Made by a program: the position numbers and the translations under genes
Assembly (NCBI GenBank): GCA_029247845.1
Contig: JAQWKM010000016.1
Span: forward strand, 1-55,297
DNA length: 55,297 nucleotides
Reading direction: 5' to 3'
Source of the DNA: Paracoccaceae bacterium
GTDB taxonomy: Bacteria; Pseudomonadota; Alphaproteobacteria; Rhodobacterales; Rhodobacteraceae
Shown here: positions 45,354 to 54,423 of the stretch, piece after piece
How the letters are laid out: every line of letters starts with the position of its first letter
How positions within the stretch are numbered: position 1 is the first letter of the stretch
The notes under the pieces: model-generated
Told to the model about the DNA's origin: nothing
Databases searched by the model: none
The model's input: the letters and a program-made list of their open reading frames with translations, nothing else

Positions 45354-46193
45354 TCATCCTCGTTGGGATGGGTGCCAAAAGGTCACCATCTTCTCAATCA
45401 TTGCCACGGTCCCATAAAAAGCCGATCCGGCCATTGCAGCAACTGTTATTTCGGCCCAAACCATGTCTAGAGCCAATCTTCCAACTTCTGTCGAAATCCG
45501 AAATCCCATGCCTTTGATCGGGCTCCCAAAAAATTCTGCCACAATGGCACCAATTAAAGCCAACGTTGTCGTAGTTTTTAAACCATTAAAAATGAACGGC
45601 ATGGCTGCGGGCAACCTCAGCTTAAGCAACGATTGAAAATAACCAGCAGCATAGGTCTGCATTAAATCGCGTTGCATCACAGAAGTGGCTTGAAGACCCT
45701 GAACTGTGTTTACTAGCATGGGGAAAAACACCATGGCGACAACAACAGCCGCCTTTGAGTGCCAATCAAAACCAAACCACATGACCAAAATCGGTGCGAT
45801 CCCAATAATTGGCAACGCTGCCATAAAATTGCCTACTGGCAAAAGCCCACGCTGCAAAAAGGAGGATTTGTCGATGGCGATCGCAATCAAAACAGCACTG
45901 GCGCATCCAATCAAGTACCCACTTAGAGCGCCCTTAACAAACGTTTGAATAAAGTCCACTTTCAGAATATCAAACCGTTCAACAAAGGTGACTGCGATGG
46001 CCGTAGGTGGTGGCAGAATGACTGGAGACACTTCGAGCCCTTTGACCAAGAGTTCCCACATGATAATCAAAACAATACCAAAATTGATCGGTGCCAAAAC
46101 TGGCCCTGCTTTGAAATCTGGTTTTGTGGCAAGGATCACATTCAGCCACCATCCGGCAGCCCAAACGAACAATGCGGCGATCACGAATATCAT
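45354..46193 (-). CDS. ABC transporter permease (second)
   Basis: 279 residues, about six helices; the EAA-type loop is QTYAAGYFQSLLKLRLPAAMPFIFNGLK. N-terminal MIFVIAALFVWAAGWWLN. ATG 46193 lies in an ATGA overlap with the preceding permease gene; a 33-residue upstream extension is rejected. Distinct from the first permease, so the transporter core is probably a heterodimer. Confidence 0.87.
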   Translation of the reverse strand: MIFVIAALFVWAAGWWLNVILATKPDFKAGPVLAPINFGIVLIIMWELLVKGLEVSPVILPPPTAIAVTFVERFDILKVDFIQTFVKGALSGYLIGCASAVLIAIAIDKSSFLQRGLLPVGNFMAALPIIGIAPILVMWFGFDWHSKAAVVVAMVFFPMLVNTVQGLQATSVMQRDLMQTYAAGYFQSLLKLRLPAAMPFIFNGLKTTTTLALIGAIVAEFFGSPIKGMGFRISTEVGRLALDMVWAEITVAAMAGSAFYGTVAMIEKMVTFWHPSQRG

Positions 46194-47053
46194 CTTTGCA
46201 GCCCCATCTTGTCCAAAACGATCTTTTGCATGACACCGATCAAATACACTAAAATAGCTGCAAGCGTTGCTGCTGAGATCAAAGCAGACCAAATTTGAAT
46301 GGTCTGACCATAATAGCTTCCTGCCAAAAGCCGCGCTCCGAGCCCTGCAACTGCGCCTGTAGGCAACTCACCAACAATGGCCCCAACCAGACTAGCGGCC
46401 ATAGCAATTTTTAAAGATACAAAAAAGTACGGCATCGAAGACGGCGCACGCAATTTCCAAAATATTGCGCTCTTTCCTGCGTTATAGGTGTGCATCAAAT
46501 CGATTTGCATTTGGTCAGGGCTACGCAACCCTTTGACCATGCTCACCACGACTGGAAAGAACGATAGATAAGCTGAAATGAACGCCTTTGGGAGCAGACC
46601 AGATATCCCAACAGCGTTCAAAACTACTATGATCATCGGCGCAATGGCCAAAATAGGTATAGTCTGCGAAGCAATCGCCCATGGCATCACGCTCATGTTC
46701 ATGGCCCTATTGTGCACAATTCCCACGGCGAGTAAAATTCCAAGTGTCGTGCCTATCATAAACCCAAGCAGCGTGGAGGAAAGAGTGATCAAACCATGAT
46801 GGACGAGGCTCCGCTTGGACGTAATCTTTTTCAGTACGGTAGTCTTCCAAATTTCTGCCCCAACTTGATGCGGCGCAGGCAATTTGGGTTTTTCCTGCGA
46901 CCAAGTATCGGCCACCATATCTTGAAGGCTTAACTCAATATTGGCGCGTTTGGCTTTGTCATAAGCCCATGCTGAGTTTAATGCGACAGCAGACCCGTAC
47001 CAGACGACAATCAGTATAAAAATAATTGTCAAAACTGGGATCACAGAGCGCAT
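46190..47053 (-). CDS. ABC transporter permease (first)
   Basis: 287 residues of the SsuC/TauC-like permease family. A long N-terminal segment (residues 1-85) carries one helix and a polar stretch; the core has LGFMIGTTLGILLAVGI and the loop HTYNAGKSAIFWKLRAPSSMPYFFVSLK. It overlaps the second permease by 4 bp and lies 51 bp after the ATPase. Confidence 0.87.
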   Translation of the reverse strand: MRSVIPVLTIIFILIVVWYGSAVALNSAWAYDKAKRANIELSLQDMVADTWSQEKPKLPAPHQVGAEIWKTTVLKKITSKRSLVHHGLITLSSTLLGFMIGTTLGILLAVGIVHNRAMNMSVMPWAIASQTIPILAIAPMIIVVLNAVGISGLLPKAFISAYLSFFPVVVSMVKGLRSPDQMQIDLMHTYNAGKSAIFWKLRAPSSMPYFFVSLKIAMAASLVGAIVGELPTGAVAGLGARLLAGSYYGQTIQIWSALISAATLAAILVYLIGVMQKIVLDKMGLQR

Positions 47054-47104
47054 TTACCGCCTCCATAACAGCTTTTGGTATTGACCAATGAACGTATCGA
47101 GCCT

Positions 47105-47887
47105 CTAAGCATGCCCATGACCTTCGCGCAGGCCTTCACGCACTCTTTGCGCGATTGAGATAAATTCTTTCGAGTCGCGGATTTCCAAAGGACGCTCATC
47201 TGACAATGTACTTTCAATAACATCCGTGATGCGACCTGGACGGGGCGACATAACCACAATTTTTGTGGATAGATAAACGGCCTCTGGGATGGAATGCGTT
47301 ACGAAGCAAATCGTCTTATTGGTCCGCTTCCAAAGATCTAAAAGCTGTTCGTTCAAATGGTCCCGGACGATTTCATCAAGCGCCCCAAACGGCTCATCCA
47401 TCAATAAGATATCGGCATCAAAAGCTAGAGCTCGGGCAATCGAGGCTCTCTGCTGCATACCACCAGAAAGCTGCCACGGGTATTTCTTTTCAAAATCTAT
47501 CAAATCTACGAGTTCAAGAACACGCTTTACGCGGTCACTCTGGTCTTTTTTGCTTGCACCCATGATCTCGAGTGGAAGACGGATGTTACCGCTAATGGTA
47601 CGCCAAGGATAAAGCCCAGCTGCCTGAAATACGTAGCCATATGCGCGTGTTTTACGTGCCTCGGCCGCAGACATTCCATTCACAAGAATATTCCCACCTG
47701 TGGGCGCCTCCAGATCAGCCATTACACGCAGAAAAGTTGTTTTTCCACATCCCGATGGCCCAATAAAACTGACAAATTCACCCCTTTTTATATTTAGGTT
47801 TATTTCATTGAGTGCATGAACAGGACCATCCTCTGTCTGAAACGTCAAAGACAGATCTGTCGCAGAAATTACTGGCGTTGTATTCAT
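47105..47887 (-). CDS. ABC transporter ATP-binding protein
   Basis: 260 residues. Walker A GPSGCGKT is near residues 43-50, the signature is LSGGMQQR, Walker B is ILLMDEP, and SPRPGRI follows as in nitrate/taurine-type ATPases. It powers the two-permease importer encoded downstream, in a pyrimidine catabolism operon. Confidence 0.92.
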   Translation of the reverse strand: MNTTPVISATDLSLTFQTEDGPVHALNEINLNIKRGEFVSFIGPSGCGKTTFLRVMADLEAPTGGNILVNGMSAAEARKTRAYGYVFQAAGLYPWRTISGNIRLPLEIMGASKKDQSDRVKRVLELVDLIDFEKKYPWQLSGGMQQRASIARALAFDADILLMDEPFGALDEIVRDHLNEQLLDLWKRTNKTICFVTHSIPEAVYLSTKIVVMSPRPGRITDVIESTLSDERPLEIRDSKEFISIAQRVREGLREGHGHA

Positions 47888-47938
47888 TGACGTTATTGGC
47901 TTTCGTAGGTTTTAAGCTGGCTATGGATTATCTATCCA

Positions 47939-49399
47939 TCAGATACCCGCAGGGATATTCATCGGGTCTCTGTTTATCTGTTTAGGTGCGGTGAGTTCTT
48001 TCCATTTACTGAGTGCTAAATTGGGCGATGGAAAAGCCGGGCGAGGTACAAAGCGGCCACGACCCGGATTGGGCTGACTATTTTGCCCCCATGCCCAAAT
48101 CACATCTCCTCGGCTGACTGTATAACGCGACTGGGCAGTTACATCAAAACCTTCAAAAACGTTGTAATCCAGAATAGAATGATGGTTGGAAACGCTGATA
48201 GATTTTGAGATTTTGGGATCCCAAACCACAATATCAGCATCGGCACCTTCAACTATTGCGCCTTTCTTAGGATAGATATTCAGGATTTTGGCGATATTTG
48301 TGCTAGTTACGGCAACGAATTCGTTTGGCGTCAGACGGCCCGTTTCTACGCCTTCAGTCCACAAAACTGCCAACCGCTCTTCCAATCCGTTCGACCCGTT
48401 CGGGATATAGCAGAAGTTATCTTTGCCCATCAGTTTTTGTTCGCTCGTAAAGGCCGCATGATCCGTGGCAACCACTTGCAACGATCCCGATTGAAGACCA
48501 GCCCAAAGACTTGCTTGATGCTCTTTATTGCGGAATGGGGGCGACATAACTCGGCGGGCGGAATGCATCCAGTCGCCTTTGAAGTATTCGCTTTCATCCA
48601 GCGTGAGGAATTGCGCTAGCGGTTCACCATAGACCCGCATACCTTTTTGACGAGCCCGTCGAATGGCTTCATGGGACTGCTCACAGCTTACATGAACTAT
48701 ATACAAAGGTACCCCTGCCGCATCAGCAATCGTAATCGCGCGGTTTGCAGCTTCACCTTCAAATTCAGGCGGGCGCGAATAAGCATGCCCTTCTGGTCCA
48801 GTGATCCCCTGCTCCAACATCTGTTGCTGCATATCCGCAACCAAGTCTCCGTTTTCAGCATGGACCATAGGCAGACCACCAATGTCGCGGCAGCGCTTAA
48901 AGCTTGCAAACATTTCATCATCTTCAACCATAAGAGCGCCCTTATAGGCCATGAAGTGTTTGAAAGAGTTCACACCCATATCAACGGCGTCTTTCATGCC
49001 GTTGAACACATCCTCATTCCAACCAGTGATCGCCATATGATAGCCGACATCGGAACAAATTTGAGGCGCAGACTTGCGATGCCATTCATTGATTGCATTC
49101 TTGATCGAGCCATCTTCTCCAGGTAAACAAAAATCGACAATCATTGTCGTACCGCCAGCTGCAGCAGCCCAAGTTCCAGTCTCAAAGGTTTCAGCCGCCG
49201 TGGTTCCCATAAAGGGCATCTCAAGATGGGTATGAGGATCAATACCACCCGGTATGACATAGGCACCTTCAGCATCGATATATTCATCACCCGTCAGGTC
49301 TGCCCCAATTTGTTTGATAACTTCTCCTTCGATTAGGACATCTGCTTTCCACGTACGATCAGCCGTACAAACCATACCACCTTTAATTACTTTGCTCAT
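47939..49399 (-). CDS. hydA: Dihydropyrimidinase
   Basis: Hydrolyses 5,6-dihydrouracil or dihydrothymine to N-carbamoyl-beta-amino acids, step two of the reductive pathway. It has 486 residues. Zinc ligands His56 and His58 are in DPHTHLEM, carbamylated Lys153 is in FMAYKG, VATDHAAF holds the catalytic Asp, and GSNGLEERLAVLWTEGV follows. RBS GGAGGATCGAG precedes the ATG. Known also as pydB or hydantoinase; dihydropyrimidines are preferred by context (preTA, amidohydrolase). Confidence 0.94.
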   Translation of the reverse strand: MSKVIKGGMVCTADRTWKADVLIEGEVIKQIGADLTGDEYIDAEGAYVIPGGIDPHTHLEMPFMGTTAAETFETGTWAAAAGGTTMIVDFCLPGEDGSIKNAINEWHRKSAPQICSDVGYHMAITGWNEDVFNGMKDAVDMGVNSFKHFMAYKGALMVEDDEMFASFKRCRDIGGLPMVHAENGDLVADMQQQMLEQGITGPEGHAYSRPPEFEGEAANRAITIADAAGVPLYIVHVSCEQSHEAIRRARQKGMRVYGEPLAQFLTLDESEYFKGDWMHSARRVMSPPFRNKEHQASLWAGLQSGSLQVVATDHAAFTSEQKLMGKDNFCYIPNGSNGLEERLAVLWTEGVETGRLTPNEFVAVTSTNIAKILNIYPKKGAIVEGADADIVVWDPKISKSISVSNHHSILDYNVFEGFDVTAQSRYTVSRGDVIWAWGQNSQPNPGRGRFVPRPAFPSPNLALSKWKELTAPKQINRDPMNIPAGI

Positions 49400-49435
49400 C
49401 TCGATCCTCCTCGTCAGTTGCCTAAGTTCTATACT

Positions 49436-50686
49436 CTAATCTAAAATAACTGCTGTTTCCACCACGGCATGGAACAGGACCTCCGCGCCAGCGGTGGACC
49501 ATTCCTTGGAGATATCCTCAGCCTCATTGTGGCTAAGCCCGTCTACACAAGGACACATTATCATGGCCGTTGGTGCAACTTTGTTAATCCAACAGGCATC
49601 GTGTCCTGCACCTGAAATAATGTTTCGGTGCGAATAGCCAAGCCGTTCAGCCGCATCTCTGACGGTGCTGACACAGTCCTCGTCAAATGTAACGGGATCA
49701 AAGCCTCCAACTTTTTCGAATTCGATGCCTAACCCCATATCATCACAGATCTTCTTTGCATCTGCGTGCAATCGAGTTTCCATGTCTTGAATGACAGACA
49801 GATCAGGACTACGAAAATCTACGGTAAATACGACTTTGCCGGGAATGACATTGCGGGAATTGGGGTATACATCGATTTGGCCAGCCGCACCAACGGCGTG
49901 CGGTTTATGACTCCAGGCGATCTCATCCACAAGGTTTAGGACTTTGGCCATCCCGAGACCTGCATTTTTGCGCATGGGCATCGGTGTCGATCCAGTGTGG
50001 GAGTCATTGCCGGTGATTGTCACTTGCGTCCAGCTAAGGCCTTGTCCATGTGTGACCACGCCGACGTCTTTACCCTCTGCCTCTAATATAGGACCCTGCT
50101 CGATGTGGAGTTCGAAAAATGCGCGCATCTTTCGTGCACCAGTTTCTTCGTCACCGCGCCAGCCGATCCGTTTGAGTTCGTCGCCAAAGGCTTTACCGTC
50201 TGCATCAACTCGTTGATACGCCCAGTCCTTATCATGTACCCCAGCAAAAACACCCGACGATAACATCGGCGGGGCGTAGCGCGTGCCCTCTTCATTGCTG
50301 AAATTGGTTACGACGATGGGATGACGTGTTTTGATACACATATCATTGAGACTTCGCAGGATTTCTAACCCACCCAATACACCCAATACACCGTCATATT
50401 TACCGCCAGTTGGCTGGGTATCTAGATGGGATCCAACATAAACGGGCAACGCATCAGGATCAGCTCCTTCCCGGCGGGCAAACATATTGCCCATTTGATC
50501 CAGACCCATTTCACAGCCTGCAGCTTCGCACCAAGATTGAAACAACGCACGGCCTTCTCCGTCTTCGTCTGTCAAAGTCTGACGGTTATTACCCCCAGCA
50601 ACACCTGGCCCAATTTTGGCCATTTCCATCAGGCTATCCCAGAGCCTATCCCCGTTAATTCTTAGGTTCTCTCCCAGCGCCGCCAT
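49436..50686 (-). CDS. N-carbamoyl-beta-alanine amidohydrolase (Zn hydantoinase/carbamoylase family)
   Basis: M20-type metalloamidase, 416 residues, that releases ammonia, CO2 and beta-alanine from N-carbamoyl-beta-alanine. Metal site His87 and Asp98 (GSHLDTQPTGGKYDGV), Glu132/Glu133 (NFSNEEGTRYAP), ELHIEQGPILEAEGK and GAGHDACWINKVAP are visible. RBS AAAGGAG precedes the ATG. It is first of the amidohydrolase-dihydropyrimidinase-ABC operon, whose divergent promoter holds a RutR-like operator and a 16-bp direct repeat. L-carbamoylase activity is the alternative. Confidence 0.9.
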   Translation of the reverse strand: MAALGENLRINGDRLWDSLMEMAKIGPGVAGGNNRQTLTDEDGEGRALFQSWCEAAGCEMGLDQMGNMFARREGADPDALPVYVGSHLDTQPTGGKYDGVLGVLGGLEILRSLNDMCIKTRHPIVVTNFSNEEGTRYAPPMLSSGVFAGVHDKDWAYQRVDADGKAFGDELKRIGWRGDEETGARKMRAFFELHIEQGPILEAEGKDVGVVTHGQGLSWTQVTITGNDSHTGSTPMPMRKNAGLGMAKVLNLVDEIAWSHKPHAVGAAGQIDVYPNSRNVIPGKVVFTVDFRSPDLSVIQDMETRLHADAKKICDDMGLGIEFEKVGGFDPVTFDEDCVSTVRDAAERLGYSHRNIISGAGHDACWINKVAPTAMIMCPCVDGLSHNEAEDISKEWSTAGAEVLFHAVVETAVILD

Positions 50687-50776
50687 AGCGATCTCCTTTG
50701 GCTATATTCAGCTTTTACCCCTAAGCTGTTGTTACTATAAAAAGAAGCTTTTTCCTTAAAGACTATGCCATTTCAA

Positions 50777-50811
50777 GCTGTTTGCATCCCTTCACGCTGT
50801 TTGCATCCCTT
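50777..50811. repeat. 16-bp direct repeat, period 19
   Basis: GCTGTTTGCATCCCTT at 50777-50792 and again at 50796-50811, in the rutR / amidohydrolase divergent spacer. Only two copies, so a local duplication or paired binding sites, not an array. Confidence 0.7.
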
Positions 50812-50852
50812 TACATTGAAATCCCATCCAGACATGTCGATCCAGAAAAAAT

Positions 50853-50868
50853 TTTACCATTCGGTAAA
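50853..50868. promoter_or_regulatory. RutR-like operator at the amidohydrolase / rutR promoter
   Basis: TTTACC, ATTC, GGTAAA: a 16-bp inverted repeat of the same geometry as the E. coli RutR site TTGACCA-NN-TGGTCAA, differing at 3 positions. A second copy lies upstream of preT. Confidence 0.65.
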
Positions 50869-50983
50869 GTTCAGCCTAGCACAGAAGCCTTAGCAGTCAA
50901 CATTGATATATCGGAAACATGACAGTGCTTAACTCGTGGAATACACTAGCGTTGATCCACCAGCTTTGGTAAGTCAGTTAGAT

Positions 50984-51604
50984 ATGCCTTTAGAAAAAAC
51001 CAAACCGCGCACGCGAATACAAAAACAAAATATCGCTGCCATCATGGATGCTGCGCTCGAGGTATTTTCGGCAAATGGTTTTCGTGGGTCAACGCTCGAT
51101 CAAATTTCTCAAGCTGCAGGTATATCAAAACCAAACCTACTCTATTATTTTAATAGTAAACAGGCAATCCACGTGCAATTGCTGAGTGAATTACTGGATG
51201 TGTGGTTGGCACCTTTAAGAGAAATGGACCCGCAGGGTGATGCTCAAGTAGAATTGATGGCTTATGTACGTAGAAAACTCGAACTCTCCCGAAATTTCCC
51301 CAGAGAAAGCCGCCTATTTGCGAATGAAATCGTTCAAGGCGCTCCGCGAATAGAGGGCTTTTTAAAAAACGACCTAAAAAGCTTACTAGACGAACAAGCA
51401 AAAGTAATTCGCACTTGGATGGACGACGGTAAACTTGCGCGTCTTGATCCCTATCACCTAATCTTTTCCATTTGGGCGATGACCCAGCATTATGCCGATT
51501 TTGACGCACAGATTCGCATGGTGCGAGCAGATCAGATAACGGACTCTCACGACGGCGCTGAGGAATTTGTCGAGAGCGTGTTTAGAAAAATCCTAGCACC
51601 TTAA
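50984..51604 (+). CDS. rutR: RutR-like TetR-family regulator
   Basis: TetR-family repressor closely resembling E. coli RutR: AALEVFSANGFRGSTLDQIS, AGISKPNLLYYFNSKQA, LDVWLAPLREM, the long ligand domain with SRLFANEIVQGAP and a C-terminal IWAMTQHYADF. ATG 50984 gives 206 residues; a GTG at 50936 (222 residues) is equally open and neither has a clear ribosome site. Lies between two pyrimidine operons and convergent with preA, 6 bp apart. Ligand would be uracil or thymine by analogy. The two RutR-like boxes support this. Confidence 0.87.
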   Translation: MPLEKTKPRTRIQKQNIAAIMDAALEVFSANGFRGSTLDQISQAAGISKPNLLYYFNSKQAIHVQLLSELLDVWLAPLREMDPQGDAQVELMAYVRRKLELSRNFPRESRLFANEIVQGAPRIEGFLKNDLKSLLDEQAKVIRTWMDDGKLARLDPYHLIFSIWAMTQHYADFDAQIRMVRADQITDSHDGAEEFVESVFRKILAP

Positions 51605-51610
51605 TATAGC

Positions 51611-52914
51611 CTATTCCGCTGCTTGCGCCGATGGGTTGTTGGGATGCGTTGTCCAATCTCCATGTTCTGCGGCAACAGGAATACCAGTGCGCTCATCCAT
51701 TGCTCCGACTGGTAACGTTTCCATGGTAATACACCCTTCTACCGGGCAGACATTAACGCAGAGGTTACAGGCAACGCATTCATCGTCTTTGACCTCAAGA
51801 TACGGTCTGGCGTCATCGAAATGGCCTGATGACTGGTATCTTCACAGGCCGCATAGCATCGACCACATTTAATGCAATCATCCTGATTAATGCGTGCTTT
51901 AGTGACATGATTCAAATTGAGATATTGCCAGTCCGTCACATTGGGAACAGCGCCACCAATAAATTGATCTATGGATGTATATTGTTTTTCGTCCATCCAC
52001 TCTGAAAGCCCAGAAATCATTTCTTGAACGATCTTAAATCCATAGGTCATTGCAGCGGTACAGACTTGAACATTGCCCGCGCCAAGAGCCATGAATTCCG
52101 CAGCGTCGCGCCAGTCGGTGACACCGCCGATGCCGGAAATCGGAATATCGCACGTAATGGGGTTACGAGCGATCTGCGCAACCATGTTCAGTGCTATGGG
52201 TTTAACAGCCGGTCCACAATAACCGCCATGCGTTCCTTTTCCGTCAATTGTTGGCGTAGGGGCCATTAAGTCAAGGTCCACTCCAGTTACGGATGTGATC
52301 GTATTGATTAAGCTTACCGCGTCCGCACCACCCTTCAGGGCCGCATGTGCCGGCTGACAGATATCAGAAATATTAGGCGTTAGCTTAACAATGCAAGGCA
52401 TACGCGTTGTTTCTTTAACCCAACGCGTCACCATTTCCACATATTCCGGCACCTGCCCAACGGCAGAGCCCATACCGCGTTCAGCCATCCCATGTGGGCA
52501 CCCAAAATTTAGTTCCACACCGTCTGCTTCGGTCTCTTCGACCAGCGGTAAAATAGTTTTCCAAGCCCCCTCTTCACAAGGCACCATCAAAGACGCAACA
52601 ACGGCGCGGTCAGGATAGTCCCGTTTCACAGCCTTGATCTCGCGCAGGTTGATTTCGAGAGGGCGATCCGTGATAAGCTCAATATTATTTAGACCCAAAA
52701 GGCGTCGATCTGCCCCCCAAATTGCCCCATATCGCGGCCCATTCACGTTCACAATTGGTGGGCCTTCCGAGCCAAGCGTTTTCCATACGACACCGCCCCA
52801 ACCCGCCTCAAAAGCGCGGCGGACATTGTATTCCTTATCTGTGGGCGGCGCAGATGCCAGCCAGAAGGGGTTGGGAGATTTAATTCCGAGAAAATTGCTT
52901 TGTAGAGTTGCCAT
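51611..52914 (-). CDS. preA: NAD-dependent dihydropyrimidine dehydrogenase subunit PreA, frameshifted
   Basis: FMN and two-cluster subunit that reduces uracil and thymine. The frame from ATG 52914 runs through CIKCGRCYAACEDTSHQAI and then leaves the family. In the other frame the expected second cluster follows: KDDECVACNLCVNVCPVEGC and an end at 51611. Adding one T to the TTT run (51819-51821, minus strand) joins them into 434 residues, the length I expect for this family. The position of the catalytic Cys of mammalian DPD (GLACGQ) is Val152 here (GSAVGQ). Starts 34 bp after preT. Confidence 0.87.
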
Positions 52915-52948
52915 TTCAATTAACCTTTCTTCATAGGGAAGCTGACCT

Positions 52949-54283
52949 TCAGGACATCAATGTACGATGGATATCTTCGGCTGCGTCGCGGCCTTCTGCA
53001 ACGGCTGTAACAGTTAGATCGTCACCATCACTTGCACAGTCGCCGCCGGCCCAAATATTGGCATGGGATGTTTTGCCATTTTCACTGACGGCAATCTTTC
53101 GCCCCTCAATCTTCAAAAGGCTCGGCACACCAGTTAGGTTTTGCCCTATGGCTTTGAAAGCCTGATCTGCCTGAAGACGAAACGTGTCATCTGTGCGCTG
53201 CAATCCAGACTGCCCATCAATCGTGTAGGCAAATTCGATTTCCTGAACGGCACCGTAGCCGATGATCCCAATTGGCTCTGCATTTGTAATAATATTGACC
53301 CCGCGCGAGGCTGCAATATCTTGCTCATATTTTGACGCATTCATCTGCTCGCGACCTCTGCGATACACAAGATGCACGTTTTGAGCTCCGAGAAGTTTGG
53401 ACTGTACCGCAGCATCAACGGCTGTCATTCCGCCTCCTATCACGACGACATGGCGTCCTACGGGCAGAGTGGATAGATCCTTTGCCTGACGCAGATCATG
53501 AATGAACGCTACAGCGTCAAGAACATGATCCTTTTCCTCACCAGCAAGGCCAAGCGCATTCACGCCACCAAGACCCATACCTAGAAAAATGGCATCAAAA
53601 TCATCCAACAAACCCTTAAGATGGATTTCTTTTCCCAAAGACTTGCCAAGCTCTAGTTCGATACCACCTATTTTTAAGAGCCAGTCAACCTCTGCAGCTG
53701 CAAACTCATTTGTGGTTTTGTAGGCTGCAATTCCAAATTCATTTAGTCCACCTGCTTTGAGGTTGGAGTCAAAAATACGTACTGAGTGTCCATGCATTGC
53801 AAGACGGTGAGCGCACGCCAAACCTGCTGGTCCGGCGCCGACAACGGCAACTGTCTTACCAGTCTCAGCATTACGATCAAATGGATGCTCTCCTTTTTGC
53901 ATGAGCGTATCTGTCGCAAAGCGTTGCAACCCTCCGATATCAACAGGCTGGCCTTCCGCTTTTTCGCGCACACAGGCCTCCTCACAAAGAGTCTCGGTTG
54001 GGCAGACGCGCGCACACATCCCGCCTAAGATATTCTGTGACAGAATTGTTTTTGCGGATGCTTCTGGTGTACCGGTGGCAATTTGGCGAATAAACAAGGG
54101 GATATCGATATCCGTCGGGCAAGACGTTACGCAAGGCGCGTCGTAACAAAAGTAACAACGGTCCGCGGCAACTAATGCCTCATGGGGATCAAGGGGCGGG
54201 TGTAAATCTGAAAAGTTATCCTGATACTCGCCTGTTTTCAAACGAGCAGAAACAACACCGGATCCTGGGTTTGGCTGCGACAC
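52949..54283 (-). CDS. preT: NAD-dependent dihydropyrimidine dehydrogenase subunit PreT
   Basis: Electron-input subunit of the bacterial dihydropyrimidine dehydrogenase, 444 residues, passing electrons from NAD(P)H to PreA. N-terminal iron-sulfur region CYFCYDAPCVTSCPTDIDIP and CARVCPTETLCEEACV; FAD site VVGAGPAGLACAHRLA; NAD site VVIGGGMTAVDAA; C-terminal GGDCASDGDDLTVTAVAEGRDAA. First of a preTA operon under a RutR-like operator. Confidence 0.94.
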   Translation of the reverse strand: MSQPNPGSGVVSARLKTGEYQDNFSDLHPPLDPHEALVAADRCYFCYDAPCVTSCPTDIDIPLFIRQIATGTPEASAKTILSQNILGGMCARVCPTETLCEEACVREKAEGQPVDIGGLQRFATDTLMQKGEHPFDRNAETGKTVAVVGAGPAGLACAHRLAMHGHSVRIFDSNLKAGGLNEFGIAAYKTTNEFAAAEVDWLLKIGGIELELGKSLGKEIHLKGLLDDFDAIFLGMGLGGVNALGLAGEEKDHVLDAVAFIHDLRQAKDLSTLPVGRHVVVIGGGMTAVDAAVQSKLLGAQNVHLVYRRGREQMNASKYEQDIAASRGVNIITNAEPIGIIGYGAVQEIEFAYTIDGQSGLQRTDDTFRLQADQAFKAIGQNLTGVPSLLKIEGRKIAVSENGKTSHANIWAGGDCASDGDDLTVTAVAEGRDAAEDIHRTLMS

Positions 54284-54334
54284 ATTTAGCTCCTGAGTTT
54301 TCCAGTAATTTAGAGTTTGCCATAAAACAAAAAT

Positions 54335-54350
54335 TTTATCAATTGGTAAA
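54335..54350. promoter_or_regulatory. RutR-like operator at the preT / exporter promoter
   Basis: TTTATC, AATT, GGTAAA, with an outer ATTTTA/TAAAAT extension: one mismatch from a perfect inverted repeat, and the same geometry as the copy at 50853. It lies about 50 bp from the preT start and about 75 bp from the divergent exporter start. Confidence 0.6.
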
Positions 54351-54423
54351 ATTAATCATGGTTTACTTTCCTAGATGAGGTATGAAATGGCGTTAAAGGA
54401 CGGTGTCTTTAAATGGAAACAGC

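Noticed and set aside
44327-47887. Thiamine-precursor (HMP) transporter
   Set aside because: The NMT1 domain allows it, but no thi genes are near and all neighbours belong to pyrimidine catabolism.
50777-50811. CRISPR-like repeat
   Set aside because: Only two copies with a 3-base spacer, no array and no cas genes in the window.
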